A stretch of 64,000 nt of DNA. It comes from Nautilus pompilius. Lineage: Eukaryota > Mollusca > Cephalopoda > Nautilida > Nautilidae. Within the stretch, counting starts at the first letter, position 1. The number at the start of each line of letters is the position of its first letter. The position numbers and the translations under genes are program-made. Under the pieces are notes generated by a model. That model was not told the DNA's origin and ran no database searches. It was given only the letters and a program-made list of their open reading frames with translations. This document shows positions 11,190 to 22,227 of the stretch, piece by piece. The stretch spans positions 2,733,001 through 2,797,000 of the forward strand of contig JACATO010000121.1 of NCBI GenBank assembly GCA_018389105.1. Direction: 5' to 3'.

Positions 11190-12180
11190 AGCCAAAATGG
11201 ATACATTGTACAGTACATTAGTATTTGGTATGTGAGCCTTTTGTTTTATATAGAGCAGGACAATTAGTTTTCAAGCTCTCATACAGGTTAGCAATGTATC
11301 CAAGGTGTTTGGTTGCTGTTTGAGCCATATAATTCCAAATCACATCAATGTTCATGTCATGATTTTGTGAAGGCCAAGAAAATCTATGTGAGTGTTCTTT
11401 ATGTTCCAGATATTTTGTCAGCACATTGGCTGCATGCTTGGGGTTACTGTCATGTTGGAAGACAAATCTACACTTAGTGAGATGTTTTCCTCAAGAAATG
11501 GCATGATGGATGAGAACCTGCCTGTCTGTGCCTGTTGGTGAATCAGTATATCTTTCTTTAATGATTTTTATGCAAATCTCTGTCAACCTTGGCTGATATG
11601 CAGCCCTACAGTTGTTATATCGCTCCCCAGTCTTCCTTTGAACTGCTATTCATTATTGCCAAACATTTCAATCTTGGTCATATCTGTAAAGACCACTATC
11701 TTCTAGGTTTGGTAAATCCATTGCTTCATTTCTGCAGCAAAGTTTAGCCTTACCATTTAATTGCCTTCCCAGCAAAGGTTTTCAGGCAGCTACATATCCA
11801 TTGAGACCATTTCACACTCATGTATATCTTATTGTTCTTGAAGAAATGGTAACACCTGTACTTGCTGCTCAATCATTTGCAAGATCTTTAGCAGCTCATC
11901 ATCTATCATGCAGTGAACATACCCTGAGCTTCTTAATATCACTTTTGGAGTTTGGGGTTTCTTCTTTTAACTGCATCAATTGTCAACAATAACAGTTTTG
12001 CAAATTTTATTTAGAGTCTTCATATAGCTCCTTCTGAAACATAAAGTCAGGCTGCAATCTGCCACATAGAGTAGCCTTCACAAGTTAAGACTGTGATTGT
12101 TATATGCTTGTCATGTAATATTTTTCCAGGAGTCACAGTAATCACCACACATTCACCACACTACAATGACATCACTACCT
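11190..12180 (-). pseudogene. Second Tc1-like family, degraded copy B (inverted)
   Basis: The minus strand near 11218-11424 reads KEHSHRFSWPSQNHDMNIDV, then IWNYMAQ and ends CPALYKTKGSHTKY, which is the third catalytic region of a Tc1 transposase (W P..S.D.N.IE..W) and its C terminus. Earlier parts with the HTH lie toward 12100. It aligns by eye with the plus-strand copy at 6720-7690, for example GTGTGGTGAATG..TGGTGATTACTGTGACT against GTGTGGTGAATACTATGGCT. Both copies are multiply broken, so the insertions are old. Confidence 0.7.
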
Positions 12181-12701
12181 ATACTTAATAACACTGTTGT
12201 ATATTACTAAACAGAGGCATTTTGTCTCTCAAAGTAGAAATGTTTCATTTGGTACCACTGATGGCACATTTTTCAGTATTACAAAAGAAAAAAGGGGGTG
12301 GTCTGAGAGTCGACAAGACTATGTGGATTCGTTATGCTCTCCAGATCTCACCACCAAACCTTTCTCCTGTGTGGTTTGTTGAAGACAAAGGTCTCCACCA
12401 CAAAACCAGCTATCATCTAGGAATTCCAACAGTGATTCCTGCGAAAACATGTCACTGCATGTCACTCTGTTTTCAGATGCTGCAATGCCTGTGTAGATGT
12501 CAGTAGCATATGAACACCTATTGTAGTGCATCATGTTTGAAGCATCTAATGTATGAAAAGAAAATTCCATCTAACAATGTTTTTTTGTTTATTAGACTAT
12601 ATAAAAGATGTGTACATCTCTTTGCATCATGTTAATAAAAAATAACATTAGTCTATTTGGAATAAATTTATTTTTGTGGCAAGCTCTCTGAGACTCTAGA
12701 A

Positions 12702-14737
12702 CAGGGGTGTGCAAACTGTGGCCCGTGATGTCAACTTGTGCGGTCCCAGACATTCTTGCACAGAATAACGCGCTTAACGAGACTACAATGAGATTTCGCG
12801 GCCATGTTTAAACAGAAACGGACAATAGCGATGGACGTAGTACTATTTTAAAGTCTTTTAATATATATATATGTTAACATATATTTCAAATTTTGTTATC
12901 CTAACAATGAGTGCTACAAAAACTACAAAAAAAAAAAACAGAAAATTGAAGATGAATGCCATACGTTTAACAAGGAATGGATATACAAATATTTATTTGT
13001 AGAAGTGAAGCAGTGTGCCTAATATGTCATAAAAAGTGTTGCTGCTTTTAAGGAGTATAATTTGAAGAGACATTTTCAGACTAAGTGCAGAAACTTTGGA
13101 AGTACAGTGCTTGTTTATAAAATTGCCAAACATAACAAAGTGTTTTCTGAAGCAGAATTTTTAAAGGACTGTATGTTTGATGCTGTTGATATTGCATGGC
13201 CATAAGTCAGAACAAAAATTAAAGCTATATCTTTGTCAAGGAGAACTGTAGTTAGTCGTATTGATGCCATTTCACAGAATCTGTCAGAACAGCTACTTGA
13301 GGCTGGCAAGTCCTTCGAGTGGCACTCACTGGCACTAGATGAGAGCACTGACATACAAGACAGCGCAACTGCTTGTGTTTATTAGAGGAATTGATGATAA
13401 TTTTGCAATTACTGAAGAGTTTCTGTCAGTTGAACCATTGAAGGACACCACAACTGGACAAGATTTGTATGTTAAAAACTGCTTGGATGGATCTGGTTTA
13501 CCTTGGAACAAGTTGGCAAGTATTGCAACAGATGGTGCACCTGCATTAACAGGAAAACATGTTGGCCTCATAAAGCTGCTTAATGACAAAATGAAAGGTG
13601 AGCATCCACTTCACACTGTGTTATCATTCCATTGCATTATTCACCAGGAAAGTCTGTGTAAATCTGTCCTGGATTTTAAGCATGTGATTAATCCTGTGGT
13701 ATGTCATTAACTTAATCCGAGCCAGGGGGCTAGATCACAGACATTTCAGAAATCTGCTGGATGATATGGAGTGCAAATATTCAGATGTACTGTATCATAG
13801 CAATGTACGTTGGTTAAGCCTGCGAAATGTTTTGAGAAGAGTGTGGAATCTGAGAATAGAGATTTTGCTCTTTCTTGAAATGAAGAACATTAGTTGTGAA
13901 TTTTTAAGTAACATAAAAGACAGAATGGGTGTGTGATTTAGCATTCACAGTTGACATTTTCAACAAACTGAATGAACTGAACATTAAGTTACAAGGCAAG
14001 GGTGTTTTTGCACTTGAATTGTTTGTGGAAATTATATCATTTCAAGTGAAACTAGCACTCTTTTCCAAACTGAGTGAGCACAACTTTGTGCATTTTCCCT
14101 TGTTACAGACATAGACTGTCGCACAAGCCTGCTCAGGCAGTTTGCTGATTTTAAATCTATGCAAGATCAGTTCAATTTGCTGAGGTAGCGTCAAATGATC
14201 TCCAGTTGGAATTAATTGATCTCCAAGCAGACAATACTCTGAAGGAGAGTTTTAAGAATATGACACTGACTGAATTCTATGCATCACTCAGTGCAGAGAA
14301 GTTTGATAATTTGAAAAAGTTTACCAGAAAAATGTGTGTATTCTTTGCTTCAACCTCTATTTGTGAACAGACTTTTTCATGTATGAACATTAACAAATCA
14401 AACAGGTCTCTTCTAACAGACTCAATTTTGCACTCTGTCTTGCGTATAACTACAAGCTTGCTGAATCCTGACTACAACAAACTTGTGCGGGATTGTGTTA
14501 AGAGTTTAAATGTTCAGTAACATTTATGAAGCAACACAACATTAAATTCAGTTTTATCTGTTACTTTCTTTGTGTACCAAATAATACATCTGTATGAATA
14601 ATAATTGTATTTTTGTGTGAAAATAACTTTTATTAAATTTATTATTTAGTAAATTTAGTTTTTCGTCGAATGCGGCCCGCCAGAGACCTTACGGATGATC
14701 CACGTGGCCCTTTGGGAGAAAAGTTTGCCCACCCCTG
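12702..14737 (+). mobile_element. hAT (Charlie-type) DNA transposon
   Basis: The element starts CAGGGGTGTGCAAACTGTGG and ends with the inverse GTTTGCCCACCCCTG, the CAGGGGTGGGCAAAC-type end of many hAT elements. The flanking octamers are CTCTAGAA (12694-12701) and GTCTAGAA (14738-14745): an 8-bp target duplication, the hAT hallmark, with one mismatch. Total length is 2036 bp with a single broken transposase frame. It sits in intron 2 of the receptor gene, in antisense orientation. Confidence 0.94.
12907..14520 (+). pseudogene. hAT transposase, GTF2IRD2/ZBED5-like, multiply frameshifted
   Basis: The likely start is ATG 12907 (MSATKTTK). A broken BED-like start passes into HFQTKCRNFGS, LSRRTVVSRID and the catalytic LALDEST motif near 13335. 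Then come SIATDGAPALTGKHVGLIKL and FHCIIHQESLC (13339-13707 frame), followed in another frame by DVLYHSNVRWLS. The C-terminal hAT dimerization domain is visible at 14206-14517 (FASTSICEQTFSCMN). The order fits the hAT transposases from which GTF2IRD2, ZBED5 and EPM2AIP1 derive. In-frame stops (13203, 13384) and several frameshifts make it inactive. No domesticated role is indicated. Confidence 0.88.
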
Positions 14738-17038
14738 GTCTAGAATGTTCCCCACTGGATCTATATAATTACTTCAGATATCAGAGCCGATAGTCAACTA
14801 ATTGCTGTGATTTATAAAATGTCTAAGAAACTAATTTCACTGATATAATTCATCTTTGCATTTAGAAACTCTACATCTTATTGCATAAGATGTTTTCTTT
14901 AAAATAAGGCTTTAATCCGTTAAAATTTCCATTTTTGGCTTCATTTATAAAAATTAATGTTTAAATGCTGTTGAAGTCAACAGACTTTCAATGTCTGAAT
15001 TGTTATCATGATTCATTCAGATGAACATCGGAGAGGGTAACTTATTTAACAGAAAAACATGACACCAATAGATCTTTTATACTGATTTGTCCCCTGTTAG
15101 AATTTAAACACAAGTTTTTTTGTTTTCGTTTCGAAATAATCACGTACATGTTCTTTTCCTAATCAGAACTATCACGTTAATTGCCTCAAGCAGTGAAGGA
15201 ACGGGTTCTCAGTCCTCGATTTCTGACGATGGACATGCATGTGCCCCGTTTCGACCATAGGACATCATTACTGGGCAAACTCGGCGAAAGACTGCGGCGC
15301 TGATATGAGGAGATAAGGGGGCAGCAGGGATTTGCTCGGAAACTGAGCGAAGACTGAACCGATGTCCTAGCTAGTGCGTGCCGAGAAACAACAAGACTAC
15401 CACAGGGACCCCAACCGACCAACGCTTGCTAAATTCCTAATCAGTCGACGTTGTCAAGGGGTAACGGGGAACAAGCAGAGGGATAAACAGTGGGCGATGT
15501 TCATCTGTTCGCCAGCGGTGTACATTATTGTTACCGCCAACATCGCTACTTTGTGGTATCCCGGTAACGAGGAGAAATTTCTTTTGAAAACTGTTGCTGT
15601 TTCACCGAGCAACGGTAACTAAAAACGAGAGACACGTGAAGCCGGGTTGTTGTTCGGAGGGTGAGAGGCAGAACTTTAGAACGGCAGACCGGCTACGGGG
15701 GGGGGGAGGTGAGTGAAGAGGTGATTAGCATAATGATGGACGTGGGAGTGCGGCGGGGTGGAGGCAAACTGGGTGGGTGTCCATTATGACAGACAGGGTA
15801 CTACTACTACTCCGTATGGCGGTACTGAAATAACTGATCGTTGGAGATGCCGAACACTGATTCACCCAATAATAATAATAATAATAATAATTTTTTAAAA
15901 TTTAGGTATATGAATAATTAATAATTAGTGCGGGTGTGCGGGGTAAAGAAGGGCCGTCGTGTCCAACAGGTTCCCGACTCGCTGGCCACAGCCAGGAACA
16001 GGAACGCGCGGTCACGTTGTCGGTCTGTACCGGCCGGCTTGTCATAGTGACCGCTGCCACGACCCCCTGTCCCCAATATACTCATGCCGCCACCTAATTT
16101 CCTTCCCATTCATTCACGACCGCCGCCGGAGGGAGGGAGGGGAGGGGAGGTTGTTCCTCTATTCCCATCTTTATTACCCGAGGTCCCTGTTAACGAACCG
16201 ACGCCATGTGCGCGGTTAACACAATTAAAATTCTAAAAGTATAATAATAATAATAATAATAATAACCACTTTTTTGTTGTTGTCCCCCCCCCCGATTCGG
16301 TTCCTAGAGGAGTCGGGTGTAGGAGGATTTCTACTGGTAATAATAAATAATATCTAAAAAAAAAAAGGTGTGAGTGGTGGGGGGGGATCGAGAACTGAGT
16401 CAACCACGCCAGGAATGCCAGCCGGCGAGAGGCGACGTTGATTGGTCAATCCGATCTGATGAGAGACTCAGCTCATTTTTGTCAGCCAATCAGAGAGCCC
16501 GTAACCATAACTTTGACCGAATTTAAAAAAAAAAAAAAAAAATACACATGCATACATACATATGCGCACCCCCCCCGTACTTCGTTATACCGAGCACGCA
16601 CCTTTCGCCACGTCTCGCTTTTACTTCTCCCCCCACTCCCAACCAACACGAAAAGCCTCCAGGTTACAAATATTTGGATTGTTAGCCCACATTTCTGTTT
16701 TGTCTTCTTCTTCCCCCCCCCTCCAAAGAAAAACGCTCCCAGATAATCCCAGGCGACAATATAGCCCAGTTAGTTGATGCGATAGTAATAACGCCATTAA
16801 TAAATAATAACAATTAAAAAAAAAAACCGCATTGGTTTCAATGATGTTACGATGCGATTTCGTCGCCATCTCTCTCTCTCTCTCACGGGGGCGGGCATCC
16901 GAACCGTGCAGTCCAGACATCGGAGCCCAGTGGGGGGAAACACGAGTCAGACACCCACCATGCTCGCTCAGGTTACCGCGTCCCCCCTCCAGCAATGGAG
17001 CGGGAGGGGAACGCATCCTCTCGGGTTGTTTAACTCAC

Positions 17039-17155
17039 CGCAAGATTCTTCGTCCGATCCGTCGCCGCAGTCGTCCTCTTCGTCGCATTTCCACGAAAGC
17101 GGGATGCATTTGTTGTTTTTACAGGCGAACTGAAAACTTTCGCACGCATCTCTCC
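17039..17155 (-). CDS. LDL-receptor-family gene, exon 2 (first LDLa module)
   Basis: A 117-nt exon in phase 1-1 between a CGTTTTACAG acceptor and a GTGAGT donor. It encodes [20 protein letters not shown] and then [18 protein letters not shown]. This is a textbook LDLa module with six cysteines, the Trp before the fourth cysteine and the D..D..GSDE calcium site. Together with exon 1 it shows that LDLa modules begin directly after the signal peptide, as in LDLR and VLDLR. The intron upstream (17156-17578) is short and contains a (CA)n/(TA)n tract at about 17415-17450. Confidence 0.94.
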
Positions 17156-17414
17156 CTGTAAAACGAACGGGGTTTCGCACAGTGAGAATTAAAGACAACA
17201 ACAACAACAACAAAAAACGGTTTCCCTACGGTAAGATTCGTTATGCCGCCGGGAGATCCTCTTTACTTATTACATCCAGTGATACTGACAGGAGGAAGGG
17301 AATAACCGATGTGGTGGGGTTCAGCATTTACAGTAGTACAAGCTCAGGTAAACTCCATCGGTTTACAAATACAATAGCAATTTAAACGTGAAACTACGGA
17401 AAATCCTCATATAT

Positions 17415-17450
<36 letters not shown>
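17415..17450. repeat. (CA)n(TA)n tract in intron 1
   Basis: Eleven or so CA units run directly into AT units inside the short first intron of the receptor gene. Confidence 0.9.
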
Positions 17451-17578
17451 GATATACCATCGAGAATTCTCCCATCACTGATATTTCATCATCGGGGATG
17501 GTCGTATGTGTGGTACAAATTAAAAGGCAAAGAATGAAGGAAGCTGAGTGGTAGTAGTAGTAGTAATAGTAGTCTTAC

Positions 17579-17639
17579 CGTATGTAAGACAAGTCCGGTC
17601 ACAAAACCAGAAAACGAACAGCGCTGTAACAAGCTTCAT
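17579..17639 (-). CDS. LDL-receptor-family gene, exon 1 (signal peptide)
   Basis: On the minus strand ATG at 17639 opens MKLVTALFVFWFCDRTCLTY, a short basic start followed by a hydrophobic core, consistent with a cleavable signal peptide. The frame leaves one base (G) before a GTAAGACT donor, so the exon ends in phase 1 and fits the phase-1 acceptor of exon 2. Position -3 of the ATG is A, a favourable context. The exon is recognised by its splice compatibility with exon 2 and its hydrophobic character; alternative upstream first exons cannot be excluded. Product: an endocytic or signalling lipoprotein-receptor-like membrane protein. Confidence 0.82.
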
Positions 17640-17900
17640 ATTCCAGCAATGGGTAACGTGAATGGTCCTGATCGTCGTCCCGCTGAAGATATTCGCCAGG
17701 TCTCAGAGCACCGACAAACTGCCTTAACAGCAATGTGATGCTCACTGTTCCACCAAAGGACGGTCCTCCCACCTCATCTGCCCACTAAGGCTCTACCTCC
17801 CCCTTTTTTTTTTTTTTTTTCGGGTGAGCTGGATCACTATGGTAACTGATCCCTTCAGTCTACTTTACGAGAATAAAACAGTAGCTTTTAACTACTCGGA
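17640..17900 (-). promoter_or_regulatory. Presumed 5' UTR and proximal promoter of the receptor gene
   Basis: This lies directly upstream of the start codon on the minus strand. It is more GC-balanced than the intergenic DNA and contains an 18-nt T run (A run on the coding strand) near 17803-17820. No TATA box at a convincing distance was seen. One ATG (GCAGATGAGG) occurs upstream of the start codon. The label rests on position only. Confidence 0.3.
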
Positions 17901-18461
17901 AGGGGTGCGGGGCAACGAATAAACTTTTCGATTAAGCGGATGAATGGAAGAAGTGCTGGGAGAAATAGCTGTACGGCGCTAGTGACATAGCTATTAATAT
18001 TCATGTGAAAAAATCAGGCGATAATACTTTGTTTATTAATATTACTCGGCGATGGAAACACGAGAATCGTTCATCCTCTCTTTAAATGTTACCATAGCTT
18101 TTTCGGTAACCAAAGTATACCAAAAACTGGGTTTTTAAATCCCAATCTTTATTCATTTTTGGCCTGGCTAAAACAACAGCAGTTTATAGAGGCCAACTAG
18201 AAAATAATTGATTCATGATAATAGAGCGTTCGTGACCTTGTGGTGAGACAGGGAAATTCTGTTATTCCTCTGTATTTTTATTTAAAAACCGATAGCTGTC
18301 AAATATACATTAAATTCTTATTAATATGATCACCACCAAAGAGTGTAGAATTAGTATTAGAATTATAATTATTATTGTCTATGAAACAGTTTCAGTTTGT
18401 TACTTTAGTATAATAATTTGATATAGGATTTATATTTATTTACCTGAAGTTGCACTGTAGC

Positions 18462-18521
<60 letters not shown>

Positions 18522-21500
18522 CTCCTTAAAAATGTATCTATTCTGGTAGTTATGAGATATATAACAATGGCAACAGCATATAATTATATAATGCAACATT
18601 AACAAGGTGGTAAAATATAAATTATCCACATATTTGTATTTATATCTTTTATTTTATTTTAATCTTAGGAAAAAAAATTAGTAAATAACCTGCGAATTAT
18701 CCAGGCAAAAATTAGATACTAAATTTCATTGTCTAAAAAAATTAATTTTTTTTAAAAAAAAAGAAAGAAAGCAAATAGAAAGTTAGTCAGAATGTTTATT
18801 TTGTCAATTGTATGTCAGTCTGTCTATCTGTCTGTTAGGCTTGGAAAACGACTTTGACGTGTGGAGCTTTGCCAGGTTCTATCGAACTGAAAATGCCAAA
18901 GCTCGTTTGTTCATCAGACACAGACAACATCGACGTCCGAAACTGTCTTAAATGCTCGTTTCCTCGATTAACTATTAGACCCATTGTCCATTTTTTTTTT
19001 TTACAATATGAATTTTAAAAAAAAAAATGTTTAATTTTAGGCTATTACAGTTCGCAAATTTTGAATGGTAAATTTCTTTTTGATGTTAATATAAATGTTG
19101 TTACAGACAGAGACAAAATGCAGTAATACTTTGCTTATTTCATTCTTGTAAAATCTAATATTTCAGAATTTAAAAAAAAAAAAAATGCCTAGTTTGTCTA
19201 ACTGATATTTTTATTCCAAGGAATTTCGAAAAAAAAAAAGTTAAGTGCTATATGAGTTACTTCCCCTAGAACTTTTAATTTTAGGTATTCATTCCTCTTA
19301 TCGATTTTCATTTGTAGCCGATCACCGATACTTTTAGCAAAACAAAATATGAAACGCTGAAGTGAATAATTCTTTGATTTTATAATCAGAATTTGAGTAT
19401 TTAAAAAATTTAACTAAATACTTAAAACTATATCGGCAAGGGATTTAAAAGTGGCCTGGCAAGTTGTTTTTTTTAGGTTTTGATCAAATGTAGATGTGAA
19501 AATATTACGTTACTAAAGTTTTAAATACAGATTTTAATTTTTAAAATTCTTTATATATAAATGAATTAACAAAACGACTGGTTTAGAGAGAACAAAACAG
19601 TTTATTTATCAGATCAGATAAATTGAAAGTCTTGTCATATACTAGGCAATGGGGTAAACTGTTCATAATGCATTATGAATATTCAAGCACAAGAATGTCG
19701 TGAATACTTATGTAATAATGATTAATATTCGACCAGCTAATGTTGAGTTATTACTTTTTAAATATTTTATTAATTTATCTTAGTAGGTATGCAATGTCTT
19801 TTAAATATCTGTTAATTTTATTTTTATTAGCTTCTAAGATGTCACCCCCCCGTTTCGACGCATTACTCAATTTTTGTTTGTTTTTTTTTTCAGGTTTTAT
19901 ATTTTTGATTTATAATTTAAGCAGAGTTTTGTTTGAATTCCAGCTTTAGAATCAATTAGAATTTTACTGCAAATATTTTTTTGTTTGTTTGTTTGTTTTG
20001 TGGGTCTGGTAGTGAAAGTCGACGTTGGTTGGGAAAACAGTCATTGCTGCAGTTTCGAATCAAGATGAACCTCCAAACAAATCTTAGAGTGCATTCATTC
20101 AGCTTTTCGCTTAAATTCTTCTTCTTTTTTTACCATAATTTCTTAAAATACCGTCTTCATTAATGTCCAGACTTTCTGCAAGTTCTGCGATGAATAGTAC
20201 CTTAGGTGGGGGTGGCTGTGCGTGCTCGGCAACTGAGTATGAAGTCGTTTAGAGAAAAACAACAACAGTTCCATAATACCCACGTCTGGTGCTTGGCTCG
20301 GATGAACACACTCCCACCGCTACCCAGCGTGGGGGGTGAAGCCCGTTTCCGGTCAGAATTGCTTTGATTGATGAACTGCCCCGCCCCAGTCCGAGGTAGG
20401 CGAGTGGTGACCAACTAGTGGACGAAAATAGCCTAGAAACGACCTAAGGTAGCCCGAGTATCTTCGCTTTACCCGCGATGCTGGGACAGGCCTAATTATG
20501 TGTCAGGGATGCTAAAGTAGAACGTGGTTTTGACCATTTTTTTGGTCTTCGGCTGAAACCGCCCTGAGGCTTTTCTCGCGCCTGACCAGTTTTACTGACT
20601 TTCGCTTTACTAAATACCCGCCTCTGGTCTCTTCCTATAACCTTGTTAATCTGCTTATTTTAAAATCCACAGATGACCACGGCAAAAATGATAATAAGAG
20701 GATATTGACGGCTACAGCGAGGGCAGGAAGTCGCTGGTGGGTCGGGTTAACCCTGCTGACGTCACTGTTGCGTCATATCTCTCCCACGTGGTCACGTTGG
20801 AGAGGAATCTAACTCGTGTGGCCATCCTTGGTAATACATCTTTTATCTAAAGGCGGCGTGGAAGAAGACTTTTACTTTATGGACGTCTAAAGCGATACGG
20901 AGCAGACATGTTAAAGAGAGCGATTAGACTAATTAACACCCGAGATGACGGCCCCGTCACTCGCGCTCGCTTTCTGTACTCGATTCCTTTTGTTGTTGTT
21001 GTTGTTTTCATCTTTAATTTTTCACGCAGACATTTTCGTAGTCGCATTATGCGATACGCGCGCGACCACCCCCCCCCCCCCCACTTCTCTGTTGGTGGAA
21101 TTTCTACCGTTCATCCTGGATCTCACTTTCCCGCCGAGGGGAATTTCTCATACGAACTGCCCTGGTCCGCTCTGCATTTTAAAACTATGCCGTCGTCGAC
21201 CATATTATCTTTCTGAGAAAGAAATAAGAAGCTCGTATACAGAACGGGAGGAGACGGAATCTTAGAGTGGCGGGGAAGGTGAACCCTCTGGATGTCCGAG
21301 CAGAGGAGGGAGGACCCGACCACCACACTAACCCACTATTTTAAGCCTCTTATTTATTTATTTTAAAAAAATGTTTATAATTTGCATAATTCGAATTACT
21401 TATACACTGATTTACTAAATGTTCACCCTGAACAAGTCTGTTTGTCTGTCTTCATAAGACTGTTTGCAATTATTTTCTTTTAATATTTCATGTAATGTCT

Positions 21501-21701
21501 ATTTTAGATGAAGAAAAATAGGTATGAAGCTACAGTTATTAACTAAATCAAGTTTCTAAACGTAGTAAGCTGGAAAAACGAAAGTAGTTTATGCAGCTAT
21601 AATATCATTATGGTCGTCTGCTTCTTCTAATCCCAGATTAAACTTTTTAAAGAAAAAAAATTTGCAAATCTCTCTTTTTTCAGTTCTTGTGTTGTGTTTT
21701 T
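17901..21701. other. Upstream intergenic DNA, no gene seen
   Basis: AT-rich sequence with a (TTA)n tract at about 18462-18521 and poly-A/T runs. Between 20200 and 21320 the composition is more CpG-rich. Open frames there, such as 20945-21262, owe their length to a (TTG)n run and a C homopolymer and are not convincing. Confidence 0.6.
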
Positions 21702-22227
21702 CCTCTCTCTCTCTCTCTCTGTCTCTCTACTGACGTCATCTCTCTCATCATCATCATCATCATCTCTCTCTCTCTACTGACTTCATCTCTCTCTCTCTAC
21801 TGACGTCATCATCTCTCTCTACTGACGTCATCTCTCTCTCATCATCATCATCTCTCTCTCTACTGACTTCATCTCTCTCTCATCATCATCATCTCTCTCT
21901 CTACTGACTTCATCTCTCTCTCTCATCATCATCATCTCTCTCTCTCTCATCATCATCTCTCTCTACTGACGTCATCATCTCTCTCATCATCATCATCTCT
22001 CTCTCTACTGACGTCATCTCTCTCTCATCATCATCATCATCTCTCTCTCTCTACTGACGTCATCTCTCTCTCTCTACTGACGTCATCTCTCTCTACTGAC
22101 GTCATCATCTCTCTCTCATCATCATCATCTCTCTCTCTACTGACGTCATCTCTCTCTCATCATCATCATCTCTCTCTCTCATCATCATCATCTCTCTCTA
22201 CTGACGTCATCATCATCTCTCTCTACC
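21702..22227. repeat. (CT)n/(ATC)n array with repeated TGACGTCA
   Basis: About 525 bp of CTCTCT and CATCATCAT runs punctuated by CTACTGACGTCATC. By my count the perfect CRE octamer TGACGTCA occurs ten times, with TGACTTCA variants three times. The core ACTGACGTCATCTCTCTC is the reverse complement of the core of the array at 31.6-33.1 kb, so the two are related. Confidence 0.93.

Larger units (their letters stand above)
9162..17038 (-). other. Intron 2 of the LDL-receptor-family gene
   Basis: About 7.9 kb between exons 3 and 2. It holds the inverted Tc1 relic (11190-12180) and the hAT element (12702-14737). The stretch 9162-11190 is AT-rich with nothing I can name. The part from 15.2 to 17.0 kb is more GC- and CpG-rich, with homopolymer runs and CCAAT-type motifs at 16440 and 16487, but I see no exon there. 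Confidence 0.75.

Noticed and set aside
20945..21262. 106-codon frame starting [20 protein letters not shown], resembling a signal peptide
   Set aside because: The hydrophobic run is due to a (TTG)n tract and the PPPP to a C homopolymer; no splice signals or homology.
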